A DNA stretch of 64,000 bases from an uncultured Aquimarina sp. (GTDB lineage: Bacteria > Bacteroidota > Bacteroidia > Flavobacteriales > Flavobacteriaceae): positions 372,001-436,000 of the forward strand of contig NZ_CANMED010000003.1 in the NCBI RefSeq assembly GCF_947496855.1, written 5' to 3'. The notes below the pieces were generated by a model. That model ran no database searches. It worked only from the letters and a program-made list of their open reading frames with translations, and was not told the origin of the DNA. Position 1 is the stretch's first letter. Every line of letters begins with the position of its first letter. Both the position numbers and the translations under genes were made by a program. Below are positions 1-8,334 of this stretch, piece after piece.

Positions 1-576
1 TTAGGTATTGAACCTACTGATCCAAGTGATGCTTTTGATGCAACTTTAAGTAATATGGCAGTGGATATGCTATATAGTCATGATTTGTTGCCTCTATTAT
101 TTTGGTTAGCTATTGTATTCATAATTGGAAAATTGTTATTCGAAAGTACACAAATAGGATTAGTAAGTATGGCTTTAGTCTCTGTCCACTTTGTATTAGA
201 TTTCTTTTCTGGTCATATACATCATCTGTTTGGAGCAGATACAATGGAAGCTGGTCTTGGTTTGTATGCTTCTAGCCCATATTTAGCAATTTTTATAGAA
301 GCTATATTTAGTGTTGGAGTACTTTGGTATTTCTTTAGAGAAGAAGCAAAAAAAGGAATTATACGAACCACTAAAAATAGAGTTGCCATTATTTCTGTTT
401 TCGCTTATGGAATTATTTTTATGTTACTCATCGCAACACGTTCTTTTAGAGGCCTATTTAGCATTCCAGAATTTGATTTAGGTTTTAACACGAATATGCC
501 AACCCTGATTTTTACTTATGGAGCAATGCTTTATTGCTTGAATTATTTTGCGCCCAAATTTAAGACGATAGAGTAA
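1..576 (+). CDS. Multi-pass membrane protein, 5' end outside the window
   Basis: The reading frame is open from the first base, so the gene starts upstream; an internal ATG at 55 is probably not its start. The 191 visible residues contain about five hydrophobic helices (roughly residues 26-45, 57-76, 97-113, 123-143 and 162-177) with short loops. A His-rich stretch (SGHIHHLFG) lies after the second helix. I recognise no family. It is probably an inner-membrane protein. It ends at 576 and is followed by a 255-bp gap holding a stem-loop. The membrane topology is clear; the function is unknown. Confidence 0.6.
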   Translation, partial: LGIEPTDPSDAFDATLSNMAVDMLYSHDLLPLLFWLAIVFIIGKLLFESTQIGLVSMALVSVHFVLDFFSGHIHHLFGADTMEAGLGLYASSPYLAIFIEAIFSVGVLWYFFREEAKKGIIRTTKNRVAIISVFAYGIIFMLLIATRSFRGLFSIPEFDLGFNTNMPTLIFTYGAMLYCLNYFAPKFKTIE

Positions 577-595
577 TTAAGGAAGTGTAAGTAAA

Positions 596-675
596 AACGA
601 TATACAACAATGTGAAAGTAATAGTGGTTTGGGTGAATATGCAAACCATTATTGTACTTAATTAAATATATCGTT
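596..675. other. Nested intergenic stem-loop
   Basis: A perfect 9-bp outer arm (596-604 with 667-675) encloses an imperfect inner stem (about 617-630 with 643-656). It lies in the 577-831 gap, where I see no gene. It resembles the structured spacers between orphan cassettes in Bacteroidetes genomes. No integrase is visible, so this is not called an attC site. Confidence 0.35.
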
Positions 676-831
676 ATCTGAAGGTAGTTGTATTTTTTAC
701 CCCGCAACTAAATATACAAAAGCACGTTATGAGGAATTACCTAGCTTACTTTTTCACTGGATTCAGGGTAGAATAAATCTTAAAATGTTTCAATATTTGT
801 AATTGAAACTAATTTTAATACTATTCATAAG

Positions 832-1497
832 ATGAAGTACAAGCTACTTATTCTTTTTTTCATTTTTCTATTTTTTTCTTCTTGTCTTGCTATTATTTTC
901 GACTATGTTAATGTTACTTGTGGAAAATATCATTTAACTAATGAATTATTTTGGTTTCAAGGAGATATTCTTACGGAATATATTTTCGTCAATAAATCTT
1001 CGAATAAGGAAAGAAAATTTTATCTCATAAATAGATCCATTTCGCATATAGAAGATTATATGTATCTTAGAAATGATAATGAAGAAGGTGGCTGTGGTTG
1101 TCATGATATATCTTCGCAAATGTTGGTTGGGGAGAATGATACTATACGAATAATGAATACATCTAGTACGCATTCATATAACGGGGAAAGTTTTACCCTA
1201 AAACTTGGTAAGACTAAAGATATTATTACCTCAGAGACCTCTGTGGTAAATATGAGTTCGATTATTGTTAAAGGAGTTGAGGTTAAAACTAAAATATTTG
1301 TAAGTGAGCTTGGAGGGATTAAAACTGTGCTTACTATTGGACAGGGAATTGGACCTATCAAAATCGAATTCTACAATGGGGAAATTTGGGAAAGAAAAGA
1401 GATTAAAACAGACAAAATAGCACCAGTTAAAAATTATAACTATGCTAGTATTGATTGCTCTGATATCCTTGAAAACCCCACAGGCGCGGATTTGTAA
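832..1497 (+). CDS. Exported hypothetical protein
   Basis: 221 aa. The N-terminus is a strongly hydrophobic signal or anchor (residues 4-24) with a Cys at about 18 (SSCL) that could serve as a lipobox. The rest is a soluble, beta-rich-looking domain with a GGCGC cluster near residue 87. I recognise no family. The last codons (N-P-T-G-A-D-L-stop) run into a REP-like palindrome at 1483-1506, so the native C-terminus may have been replaced by the repeat. It stands alone on the plus strand, convergent with the lipoprotein island on the minus strand. Confidence 0.5.
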   Translation: MKYKLLILFFIFLFFSSCLAIIFDYVNVTCGKYHLTNELFWFQGDILTEYIFVNKSSNKERKFYLINRSISHIEDYMYLRNDNEEGGCGCHDISSQMLVGENDTIRIMNTSSTHSYNGESFTLKLGKTKDIITSETSVVNMSSIIVKGVEVKTKIFVSELGGIKTVLTIGQGIGPIKIEFYNGEIWERKEIKTDKIAPVKNYNYASIDCSDILENPTGADL

Positions 1498-1506
1498 TCC
1501 GTGACC
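1483..1506. repeat. REP-like palindrome at a gene 3' end
   Basis: The core CGGATT-TGT-AATCCG (1487-1501) is a perfect 6-bp inverted repeat with a 3-base loop, inside a longer imperfect palindrome. It overlaps the stop codon of the preceding gene. From memory, closely similar palindromes recur between genes in Bacteroidetes and may be mobilised by RAYT-type transposases. No such transposase lies in this window. Confidence 0.5.
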
Positions 1507-1654
1507 ATTACTCTATAAACTTCAATTTTCGTAAAAAAACCAGCTAGTCTTTGACTAGTGATGTTAATGAGTACAAAACAATCCAAACTTCTAAAAAGCT
1601 TCTTCCAAAGTCAGACAGGTATTTAATCAGTATTCTCTATGCTATTTCTTTTTA

Positions 1655-3382
1655 TTAATGTCTATTATCGCAACGCAAACGTATAAAATTTCTTTCTTTC
1701 TCAATAAAGTATATTTTACTACAACCAAACGAATGATATAACAATCCAAAAAATACTGGGGGTTTATCCTTGAATAGTTTGCCCGTCATTTGTTCTGTCA
1801 TAAAACTCTTGCTCTCTCCCTTGTTGATAGCCATATGAGTATAAGAACGACCTTCTCCTTCGTTATGAAACAAATCCGTAAGTAGCGTTTTAGAACTTTT
1901 ATCAAAAACAATCAAACGTTTAAGGCTATTCCGCTCTTTTGTACCAATATCTAACATAAAGTAATCAAGGCTATCCGTAGAGAAATTATAAACTTCTCTT
2001 ATCAAACTCCTATCGATATTTGTAACATCTGTATGATTAAAGTATGAACCAAAAAATGAGTAATCTATCTTATTCCAAATTATTGGTTGTAGATGTCCCA
2101 CTTGAAATGGGTTTTCCTCACCTATATAAACGAATACAGGCTCGTTACTATTACTATCTTTTTTCGGTGTATTATTCAGATCAAATCCAATGATATAATC
2201 CTCTTGCCTAAATGGGCCTTGAGATTCATAAGGACTAAGAATTCCAACCACAGGTTGCTCATTCACATTATAGACAAAAATCGTATCACTTGATGTATTA
2301 TAAACGAATATTTTATGTTTTTCAGAAATATTCATTCTTTGTAGAAACCGTTCTCTATAAACTGGGCTCAATTCATGGTAATTGTCGTTTTTAATTTTGA
2401 TATCTCTCAAATAACGATTAGCTACAACTGAAGAATCTTTGTGTTCGGACCAACGATAGCTATCCGTTAACGGTACCAAATTGATCAAGTCGTTTTTTTT
2501 ATTTTGATAAGAAAAAGATACATATATTGGTAAGAAATCTGCTTTTCTATTTTTGTATTGAGCATACATTTCTTTTCTTAACTCTAATAATTGATTGGAT
2601 ACATTCTTATCTATGGAGTCCTTTGATCGTCTTTGTTTTGTTTCTTTTTTTATCTCAAGAGCATCATCTTCTGTCTGATATTTGCTTTTTAAATCCTTAG
2701 AAGAATAATATAAAATAGTCTTTTGTTTGACTTGGTTATTTATTTTGTATTCTATTTTTAGAATTCTTTGTCTCACATACGCTTCAATATTTAAATCATA
2801 ATGTGTTTTAAAATCAGATTCCGTTTTCTTTAAGAAATCCGATGCTTGTTCTATATATTCTGGACAACACTTCTCGTATTTCTTTTTTTCTTGTAGTAAT
2901 TTAGAAAAGAAAACTTTTTGATTTTCTAGGGATTCTTGTTTGACTCTTAACCAATTTTGCTCTAATAGTTGTTTATCTATATTTTCAACTGATTTTATCA
3001 AATAACTATTTTCAATATCTTTTTCTAGGTATTTTTGATGTATAGCTATTCCTAAATCATATCCTGGATTATCATCAATAGTATTCTGATAATAACCTAT
3101 CTCCAATATCTCCTCTATTTTATCGATGGTAATACCTTTATTAGGCTTTAGCAAAGTTCCATCTAGCGTTCTGTATAACTCTTTATATATGTATACGGTA
3201 TCTTTATCCTTATCGACAATATCAAAATCTTCTGTATCAGAATCAACTAATACTGTAAATTCACTCAGTTTAATTCCTTTATCATAATCTAAAACCGTTT
3301 TACGGTCTTGACAACCTAGTAGTATAGATAAAAGTAAAGAAATACTTAAAATAAATAATGAGTGATAATTTTTTCGCATCAT
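1655..3382 (-). CDS. Large lipoprotein of unknown function, last gene of the T6SS-linked island
   Basis: 575 aa. A signal peptide ends in a lipobox (LLGC, Cys about 24), so the mature protein should be an outer-membrane or periplasmic lipoprotein. The body is charged and rich in Lys/Glu, with a helical middle (about 130-280) and a beta-rich C-terminal half. I recognise no domain. Its start overlaps the stop of the upstream lipoprotein by 4 bases (3379-3382), which indicates translational coupling. Its N-terminus (M-M-R-K-N-Y) is shared with the 235-aa lipoprotein at 5246-5953, and the DNA around both starts is nearly identical. As an exported lipoprotein downstream of an Hcp and a candidate cell-wall effector it could be an immunity protein, but that is inference. 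Confidence 0.6.
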   Translation of the reverse strand: MMRKNYHSLFILSISLLLSILLGCQDRKTVLDYDKGIKLSEFTVLVDSDTEDFDIVDKDKDTVYIYKELYRTLDGTLLKPNKGITIDKIEEILEIGYYQNTIDDNPGYDLGIAIHQKYLEKDIENSYLIKSVENIDKQLLEQNWLRVKQESLENQKVFFSKLLQEKKKYEKCCPEYIEQASDFLKKTESDFKTHYDLNIEAYVRQRILKIEYKINNQVKQKTILYYSSKDLKSKYQTEDDALEIKKETKQRRSKDSIDKNVSNQLLELRKEMYAQYKNRKADFLPIYVSFSYQNKKNDLINLVPLTDSYRWSEHKDSSVVANRYLRDIKIKNDNYHELSPVYRERFLQRMNISEKHKIFVYNTSSDTIFVYNVNEQPVVGILSPYESQGPFRQEDYIIGFDLNNTPKKDSNSNEPVFVYIGEENPFQVGHLQPIIWNKIDYSFFGSYFNHTDVTNIDRSLIREVYNFSTDSLDYFMLDIGTKERNSLKRLIVFDKSSKTLLTDLFHNEGEGRSYTHMAINKGESKSFMTEQMTGKLFKDKPPVFFGLLYHSFGCSKIYFIEKERNFIRLRCDNRH

Positions 3383-4230
3383 TCTAAAACCTCTATATCT
3401 GATCGTTTAATATATCCACCAGAAACTATGTTACCGTCATAATATACTTTTACCCAATCATTACTGATCTCTTCTAGGTATGCAATGTCTCCTTTTACTA
3501 AAAAAGCTTTTCTTTTTGATGCCGATGACATTTCGGTATGGAAAAAGGTTTTACTCACTTTTACCCTTACTTTACTTGATTTGTTTTCTACATCATACAT
3601 TTTGATGTAATCTAAATTCTCTTTTTTTGATGTCGTTTTTAACAGACTGAAAATTTCCATTGGCAATGATGATACTGACCTAAAACTAACATATTTGTCT
3701 TTTTCATCATAATCAAAACCATCATCCAATATTTCTGTTATCTCATAATATCTATTAAAGCCAGAACTTATTTCAATATCATTTTTATCGTATTTTTCTT
3801 GTCCTTTCTTAAATCTTACTAACGTGGATCCAGATTTTTGTAAACTACTTACTAATTCTTCCTCATTTGTAGAAAAATTAAAGTTAAGTATGTCTAAAAA
3901 ACCTAAATATTGTTCATCTATTCTTACATTGCTTTCATCATCATCTATCAATGTAATATCAAGGATTTCATTACCATTTACTATTTTGTAATATGTATTC
4001 TTATTATGATCTTTAAATGCTGATTCATGTTCTAAATACTGGGAAAAACTTACCCAAATTCCTTGAAAGTCATTTATCGAATGTTTTGATTCTTTTTGAT
4101 CTAATTGGCTTATAGTCTCACTTGAAACTTCTTTTGCAGTATCTTTAGCTTCTATATTTTTGTTACCATTATGCTTACACGAGAGTAAACACAAAACCAA
4201 CAAAAGAATAAAAAACTGAAAATAGCTCAT
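3379..4230 (-). CDS. Lipoprotein with C-terminal SH3-like domain
   Basis: 283 aa. A signal peptide with lipobox (LLSC, Cys about 18) is followed by an acidic linker, a central domain of unknown type (about 50-215), and a C-terminal bacterial SH3-like segment (about 225-283). That segment has the usual pattern of a disposable beta-strand, then I-A-Y-L-E-E, W-V-K-V-Y-Y and a final G-Y-I-K. SH3-like domains of this kind often bind cell-wall peptides. A duplicate of the last 28 codons survives as a relic at 5950-6087. It is coupled to the 575-aa gene by a 4-base overlap and lies 6 bases after the 315-aa gene. The role is unknown; it is a candidate member of an immunity array. Confidence 0.65.
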   Translation of the reverse strand: MSYFQFFILLLVLCLLSCKHNGNKNIEAKDTAKEVSSETISQLDQKESKHSINDFQGIWVSFSQYLEHESAFKDHNKNTYYKIVNGNEILDITLIDDDESNVRIDEQYLGFLDILNFNFSTNEEELVSSLQKSGSTLVRFKKGQEKYDKNDIEISSGFNRYYEITEILDDGFDYDEKDKYVSFRSVSSLPMEIFSLLKTTSKKENLDYIKMYDVENKSSKVRVKVSKTFFHTEMSSASKRKAFLVKGDIAYLEEISNDWVKVYYDGNIVSGGYIKRSDIEVLE

Positions 4231-4236
4231 ACTTGA

Positions 4237-5184
4237 TTATACCCTCTCTAAGATACGCTTAGGAATTTTAGTCTCTTTACCATTAGTTTTCATTTGGTCT
4301 ATATACGTTTTGTATGCCTCTTTAGCTTTTTCTTTTTCTTCTAATCCCCAATATGCATCTCCTAGATTAATATAAGCGACAGTTCTTTTTGGAGCTTCTT
4401 TAACTATCTTTTCTAAAAGAAATACTGCTTCTTTATATGCTTTGGATTGTTCTAGATAGTACGCTATATCATTATACTTTATTAATTCCTCATTGATTTC
4501 GACGTTTTTTAGTGCCAATTCTAAAACCGTGACATCAGTAATTAACTCCAGTTTATCAAATTCAGAATTAGAAAACAATTTTTGGATTGTACTAAAGTAC
4601 GCATCTATATTTTGTTTGTAATTTTCATCCTGAAAATTTTTAAATTGTATTAATTGGGTAGTATCATTTTCTAAATCAACCGATTCATCATAAGAATAAG
4701 ATACCTCACTTTTATAAGTATTACCAAATAATATCTCTCGCTGTCTATTGCTATAAAAATTAAATGCATTAGTCAGATAAATATTATCATCTTCAAAAAT
4801 CACACGGTGCTGAATAGACTTATACTGATAAAGAAATAAGTCAAACTCAAAATTGATGCTTAGTCCATTGGGAAGGCAATTACAAATGATCATAAACTCA
4901 GATACCATTTCTTGATCTGAGACTTCTTCTACTAACTTATTTGCAGGTATTTCAAAATTAACATTGTTCCTTTTTATTATTATTGATTTTTTTGAAATAT
5001 TTAGTCCTATTTCATAATTATCTTTTAAGCACTTTTTTGTTATTCTATATACGATAGAATCTTTTGAAGTCTTATGCCTACTAAGATCGTTTTCAATTAT
5101 CTCAGGAATATTTTGAGAAGTTGTAACAGCATTTTTGTCTTTACAAGAAAAAGTTATTATTAATATTATGATTATATATCTCAT
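4237..5184 (-). CDS. TPR-containing lipoprotein
   Basis: 315 aa. The N-terminus is a short hydrophobic signal ending in F-S-C-K (lipobox, Cys about 14). The middle is of unknown fold with an unusual C-N-C pair. The C-terminus (about 245-310) holds tetratricopeptide-type helices, including A-Y-I-N-L-G-D-A-Y-W-G. A DNA copy of this TPR stretch recurs in a chimeric relic at 7144-7393. The gene sits in the middle of the minus-strand lipoprotein run. It probably acts in the periplasm as a binding scaffold. Its target is unknown. Confidence 0.6.
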   Translation of the reverse strand: MRYIIIILIITFSCKDKNAVTTSQNIPEIIENDLSRHKTSKDSIVYRITKKCLKDNYEIGLNISKKSIIIKRNNVNFEIPANKLVEEVSDQEMVSEFMIICNCLPNGLSINFEFDLFLYQYKSIQHRVIFEDDNIYLTNAFNFYSNRQREILFGNTYKSEVSYSYDESVDLENDTTQLIQFKNFQDENYKQNIDAYFSTIQKLFSNSEFDKLELITDVTVLELALKNVEINEELIKYNDIAYYLEQSKAYKEAVFLLEKIVKEAPKRTVAYINLGDAYWGLEEKEKAKEAYKTYIDQMKTNGKETKIPKRILERV

Positions 5185-5245
5185 GATTTTAAATCATTCT
5201 GGCTACAATAGACTTATTAATAGTAAGACTAGTAATCTATCATGA

Positions 5246-5953
5246 TTAATTTTGAAGTTCAATTTTAGTTGGTTTTAAAATATAACCTTTCTCTTTTTCA
5301 AAGCTATACAATCCTTTCATAGTTTTAAAACCTTCTAAACCTTTGTTAAGTTCAGGCTGATCATAATTATATAGTATTACAGTAAAGGGTAATTCTCCTT
5401 TTTCGTTGAAACAAGTTTTATCGAAAGAATAATTCTTATAAAATTCTCCTGTCTTTGTATATATACTATCCTCAATATTAAATCTTTTCTTCACAATACG
5501 CAAAAGATTTTTATGATCGACTTCGGCAACTCTATCCAAAGAGTAATTATTAGTATTTAAATGATAAAAATTCTTTGAACTCAAAAAACCGCTACCTTCC
5601 CAGACTTCAAAAAAGTTTATAAAAGTTTCATCATTGCTATTTATGACAAAAGGAAATGTGATTTTACCTCCATCTTCATGAAAGAATGTTAATAATGTAT
5701 CTTTTTTATTAGTATAGAGTAACAATTTTTCCTCTCCTTCTTCTATTACAGAATGATTTGCATAAATCTTTACCTTCTCGTCTTTCCAAATAACTCTATC
5801 GTTGCTTTTTTCTATACTAATACCCTTCTGGTAATAAGCAATTGAATCCTCGATTCCATTGTTTACTTGTTCAATTTCACCTTTATTGTTTTCTTTACAA
5901 GAATTAAAACTGAGTAGGACAAATAGTAATAATTGATAATTTTTTCGCATCAT
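5246..5953 (-). CDS. Lipoprotein of unknown function
   Basis: 235 aa. The signal peptide ends in F-N-S-C-K (lipobox, Cys about 19). The mature part looks beta-rich, with no domain I recognise. Its first codons (M-M-R-K-N-Y) and start region match those of the 575-aa lipoprotein at 1655-3382. Its start also overlaps the stop of a 45-codon SH3 relic, exactly as the 575-aa gene overlaps the intact SH3 gene. The pair SH3-lipoprotein plus M-M-R-K-N-Y lipoprotein has therefore been duplicated, and in this copy the first gene has decayed. Confidence 0.55.
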   Translation of the reverse strand: MMRKNYQLLLFVLLSFNSCKENNKGEIEQVNNGIEDSIAYYQKGISIEKSNDRVIWKDEKVKIYANHSVIEEGEEKLLLYTNKKDTLLTFFHEDGGKITFPFVINSNDETFINFFEVWEGSGFLSSKNFYHLNTNNYSLDRVAEVDHKNLLRIVKKRFNIEDSIYTKTGEFYKNYSFDKTCFNEKGELPFTVILYNYDQPELNKGLEGFKTMKGLYSFEKEKGYILKPTKIELQN

Positions 5954-6087
5954 TCTAAAACCTCTATATCTGATCGTTTGATATATCCACCAGAAACTAT
6001 GTTACCGTTATAATATACTTTTACCCAATCATTATTCATAACTTCTAAATACTTAAGAGTAATAATTATCAGAACTCTATAAATCAT
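5950..6087 (-). pseudogene. Relic of the SH3-like lipoprotein gene (C-terminal 28 codons)
   Basis: Reading from an ATG at 6087 gives 45 codons. The last 28 or so (W-V-K-V-Y-Y-N-G-N through I-E-V-L-E) are almost identical to the end of the lipoprotein at 3379-4230. DNA identity runs over about 5934-6036 against 3363-3465. The first 17 codons are not from that gene and no signal peptide remains. It is a truncated duplicate left by recombination. It overlaps the start of the 235-aa lipoprotein by 4 bases and may still couple its translation. Confidence 0.7.
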
Positions 6088-6096
6088 GGTATCTAG

Positions 6097-7140
6097 CTAC
6101 TCTACAAAAGTTCTTTTCTGTAACTCTCCATTTTTATAAATCTCTATATATAGTAGTTTTCCTTTTTTAAAATTTTTAAAAGAATAATACTCCCATTCTC
6201 CTACTGGCTCTCCTTCATTGTATTGAGCTTCGAGATATGTGATTTCATCTACGCGACCATTAGATTTAGTTTCGATCCATTTGCCTTCTCGCATTGAATT
6301 CTTTACTTCTCCTTGTTCTTCTTTATTAGTATACCGTCCATCCTTTTCATAAAATCGAACGAATTTACCATTTGGTTTAATTTGCCATTTTTCATTTCTT
6401 ATATATTCATAGCTTTCTCCTCCAACAATTGCCTGTAATATAATTTTATAATTCTCATCGATATATGGGTATACATGATATGTGTTATATGGTTCATTAG
6501 TAGTGTAATAAATATTTAGCATATCAATTAATTTCCCTTTTTTAGATTTGATTACCAAATCCGTAATAGCTACAGGATTATCTCCTTCACACCTTATCTC
6601 TTTATTATTGCCGTAGTATTTTGGAAATGTAGTGTAGGTAAAAAGTTCATAATCATCTAAACCTGTTATTTTTCCGGTTTTGACAAAAGACTTTAAAGGT
6701 CTACAATAAAAGAAATCATTATCTTTTTGTTTTGATCTAATATTCGTTACCAAAGGGATATCATAATAATTATAGCTATCCAATTCAGGACTATATTTAT
6801 CCTTTTCATTTCTTTTAGAAACTTTAGTACTATCTTCTTTACTCCAAAGATTAAAAATTTGATAATATTTATTAATTTTTTCTATTGTCTTCTCTATTTC
6901 TGGTCTTTCTTTCATATTGTAACCAAAAACATATGAAGTGTCTTTTGGAAATTCAGTTGTCACTAATTCTTTAGATCCAAATGGTACTTCATATGTTTTT
7001 AGATACTCATTCTGATCATCTATTTGCTTTGAACTATTACTTAAAATCACTTCACTTTTAACAGGTGAGTTATAAGCTGCTTTTTTACAGGAAATAAATC
7101 CAATTAAAATATAAGTAAAGAAAAAATATTTCATTTGCAT
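6097..7140 (-). CDS. Lipoprotein with C-terminal MORN-like repeats
   Basis: 347 aa. A signal peptide with lipobox (F-I-S-C-K, Cys about 19) precedes a central region of unknown fold. The C-terminal 100 residues carry MORN/YwqK-like repeats of the pattern x-G-K-W-x-x-x-x-x-N-G, seen as R-E-G-K-W and E-P-V-G-E-W-E-Y-Y. Such repeats are common in Bacteroidetes proteins linked to toxin immunity, though not exclusively. The gene lies between two relics, in the same direction as the other lipoproteins. An immunity role is possible but unproven. Confidence 0.6.
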   Translation of the reverse strand: MQMKYFFFTYILIGFISCKKAAYNSPVKSEVILSNSSKQIDDQNEYLKTYEVPFGSKELVTTEFPKDTSYVFGYNMKERPEIEKTIEKINKYYQIFNLWSKEDSTKVSKRNEKDKYSPELDSYNYYDIPLVTNIRSKQKDNDFFYCRPLKSFVKTGKITGLDDYELFTYTTFPKYYGNNKEIRCEGDNPVAITDLVIKSKKGKLIDMLNIYYTTNEPYNTYHVYPYIDENYKIILQAIVGGESYEYIRNEKWQIKPNGKFVRFYEKDGRYTNKEEQGEVKNSMREGKWIETKSNGRVDEITYLEAQYNEGEPVGEWEYYSFKNFKKGKLLYIEIYKNGELQKRTFVE

Positions 7141-7143
7141 AGC

Positions 7144-7393
7144 TTATTCATTTAAGTTATCAATCCTATTATCCGGGAAATTACCTGCGTGCAGATGGTT
7201 ATTATGGGATCCATTTCTTCTATGAACTATATCTTCAAGTCCATTGAACATTGCATTGCTTCCTCCTAGAACCTCTGTGAATCCCCAATATGCATCTCCT
7301 AGATTAATATACGCGACAGTTCTATTAGGAAACTTGTTAATAATCTTTTCTAAAAGAATACTCCTGCCAACTAAAAATTACTTCATTATTTAG
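7144..7393 (-). pseudogene. Chimeric gene relic: TPR fragment joined to an HxH-containing tail
   Basis: An open frame with no usable start runs to a stop at 7144-7146. The first part copies the TPR of the 315-aa lipoprotein (E-K-I then R-T-V-A-Y-I-N-L-G-D-A-Y-W-G). After that point it switches abruptly to unrelated sequence that includes V-H-R-R-N-G-S-H-N-N-H-L-H-A-G-N-F. The H-L-H tail is reminiscent of the last metal-binding motif of murein metallopeptidases, but it is too short to assign. It looks like a recombination scar between an immunity-type gene and the 3' end of another gene, perhaps an older effector. Confidence 0.6.
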
Positions 7394-7415
7394 AAAGTTA
7401 GAAATTCTACGTAGT

Positions 7416-8327
7416 TTACTTTGAGACAGGATTTTTAAACGCTAAAGAATCTTTTTTAATTACAAAATCAACTTTTTCAGAAGAGTTCATACCTTCAAGG
7501 CTAACATAGTAAATAATAATACTTTTAATAAAAGAGTTATTTTTATCTAATTTTGTTTCGAAGTAAGTATAATGGTGTATTACATCTAAAGTTTCATCTT
7601 CTTGATTATTTATAAATCTTTTTTCTTCAGAGGAATAATGTTTAAAAAAAGAACGGTGAACTATTCCAGATTTTAACCAACCACTTGTATCATAATCCAA
7701 AACATTTGAAATCTTATATGCGGTAAAAAAATCACCACCATCATTGGAATAGAACTCATAATTTTTAGAAAAAAATTCATTCTTTTCTTCATTTAACTTA
7801 AAGTAAGAACCTTTATTTACATAAAATGGCTCACTTTGAAAGAATACTTTTGATGAATCTATATACTTTTTCAATAATGCAGCTTCTTTATCTTTTTCTT
7901 CCGTACTTAGAAAACCATCAGGTCTAAAAAAATTATAATCAGAATTCACATCTAACAAATCAACACTTAATTTATTATCAAAATAAAAACCACATCTGCT
8001 TGCTGGTTTTACTATTTTTAAGTTTTCAGAACTAATAGATTCAATTTTTGAAAAGGCTTTGATTAATCTATTTTTTTCTTTGTTTATTAACACTTTCGAC
8101 AGCGCTAAATCTTCGATGGCTACAGTAATCATAGAAAGTGCCGAATCTTTTTGGTTATCTACAAAAAATTGATTGAAAATTTTGTTTTCTCTCTTTTCTA
8201 AGATTAAAGTATCTATGCAGTCCTTTTTGATTTCCGCACCTATAGAAGCATCTTCTGGGCTTTCTATTTTAACTGAACTACACGTTATTATAAACAACAA
8301 TGTTAAACAAACAACTAATAATCTCAT
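7416..8327 (-). CDS. Lipoprotein, candidate immunity protein for the adjacent effector
   Basis: 303 aa. A clear signal peptide ends in I-I-T-C-S (lipobox, Cys about 16). The mature protein is alpha/beta mixed with no domain I recognise. It begins 7 bases after the stop of the 633-aa candidate effector, so effector and lipoprotein are almost certainly co-transcribed. In T6SS loci a periplasmic or lipid-anchored protein encoded directly after a cell-wall-targeting effector is usually its immunity protein. That is the basis for this call; no immunity family is recognised. Confidence 0.6.
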   Translation of the reverse strand: MRLLVVCLTLLFIITCSSVKIESPEDASIGAEIKKDCIDTLILEKRENKIFNQFFVDNQKDSALSMITVAIEDLALSKVLINKEKNRLIKAFSKIESISSENLKIVKPASRCGFYFDNKLSVDLLDVNSDYNFFRPDGFLSTEEKDKEAALLKKYIDSSKVFFQSEPFYVNKGSYFKLNEEKNEFFSKNYEFYSNDGGDFFTAYKISNVLDYDTSGWLKSGIVHRSFFKHYSSEEKRFINNQEDETLDVIHHYTYFETKLDKNNSFIKSIIIYYVSLEGMNSSEKVDFVIKKDSLAFKNPVSK

Positions 8328-8334
8328 GTTTATA

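Noticed and set aside
596..675. Integron attC site
   Set aside because: The nested stem-loop is real, but the paired attC core sequences and an integrase are not seen.
1544..1558. Short hairpin (CTAGTC-TTT-GACTAG) as terminator of the 221-aa gene
   Set aside because: Only 6 bp and no T-run on the plus strand; too weak to list.
2093..2293. Plus-strand open frame inside the 575-aa lipoprotein gene
   Set aside because: Antisense shadow; the minus-strand gene has a signal peptide, operon context and good composition.
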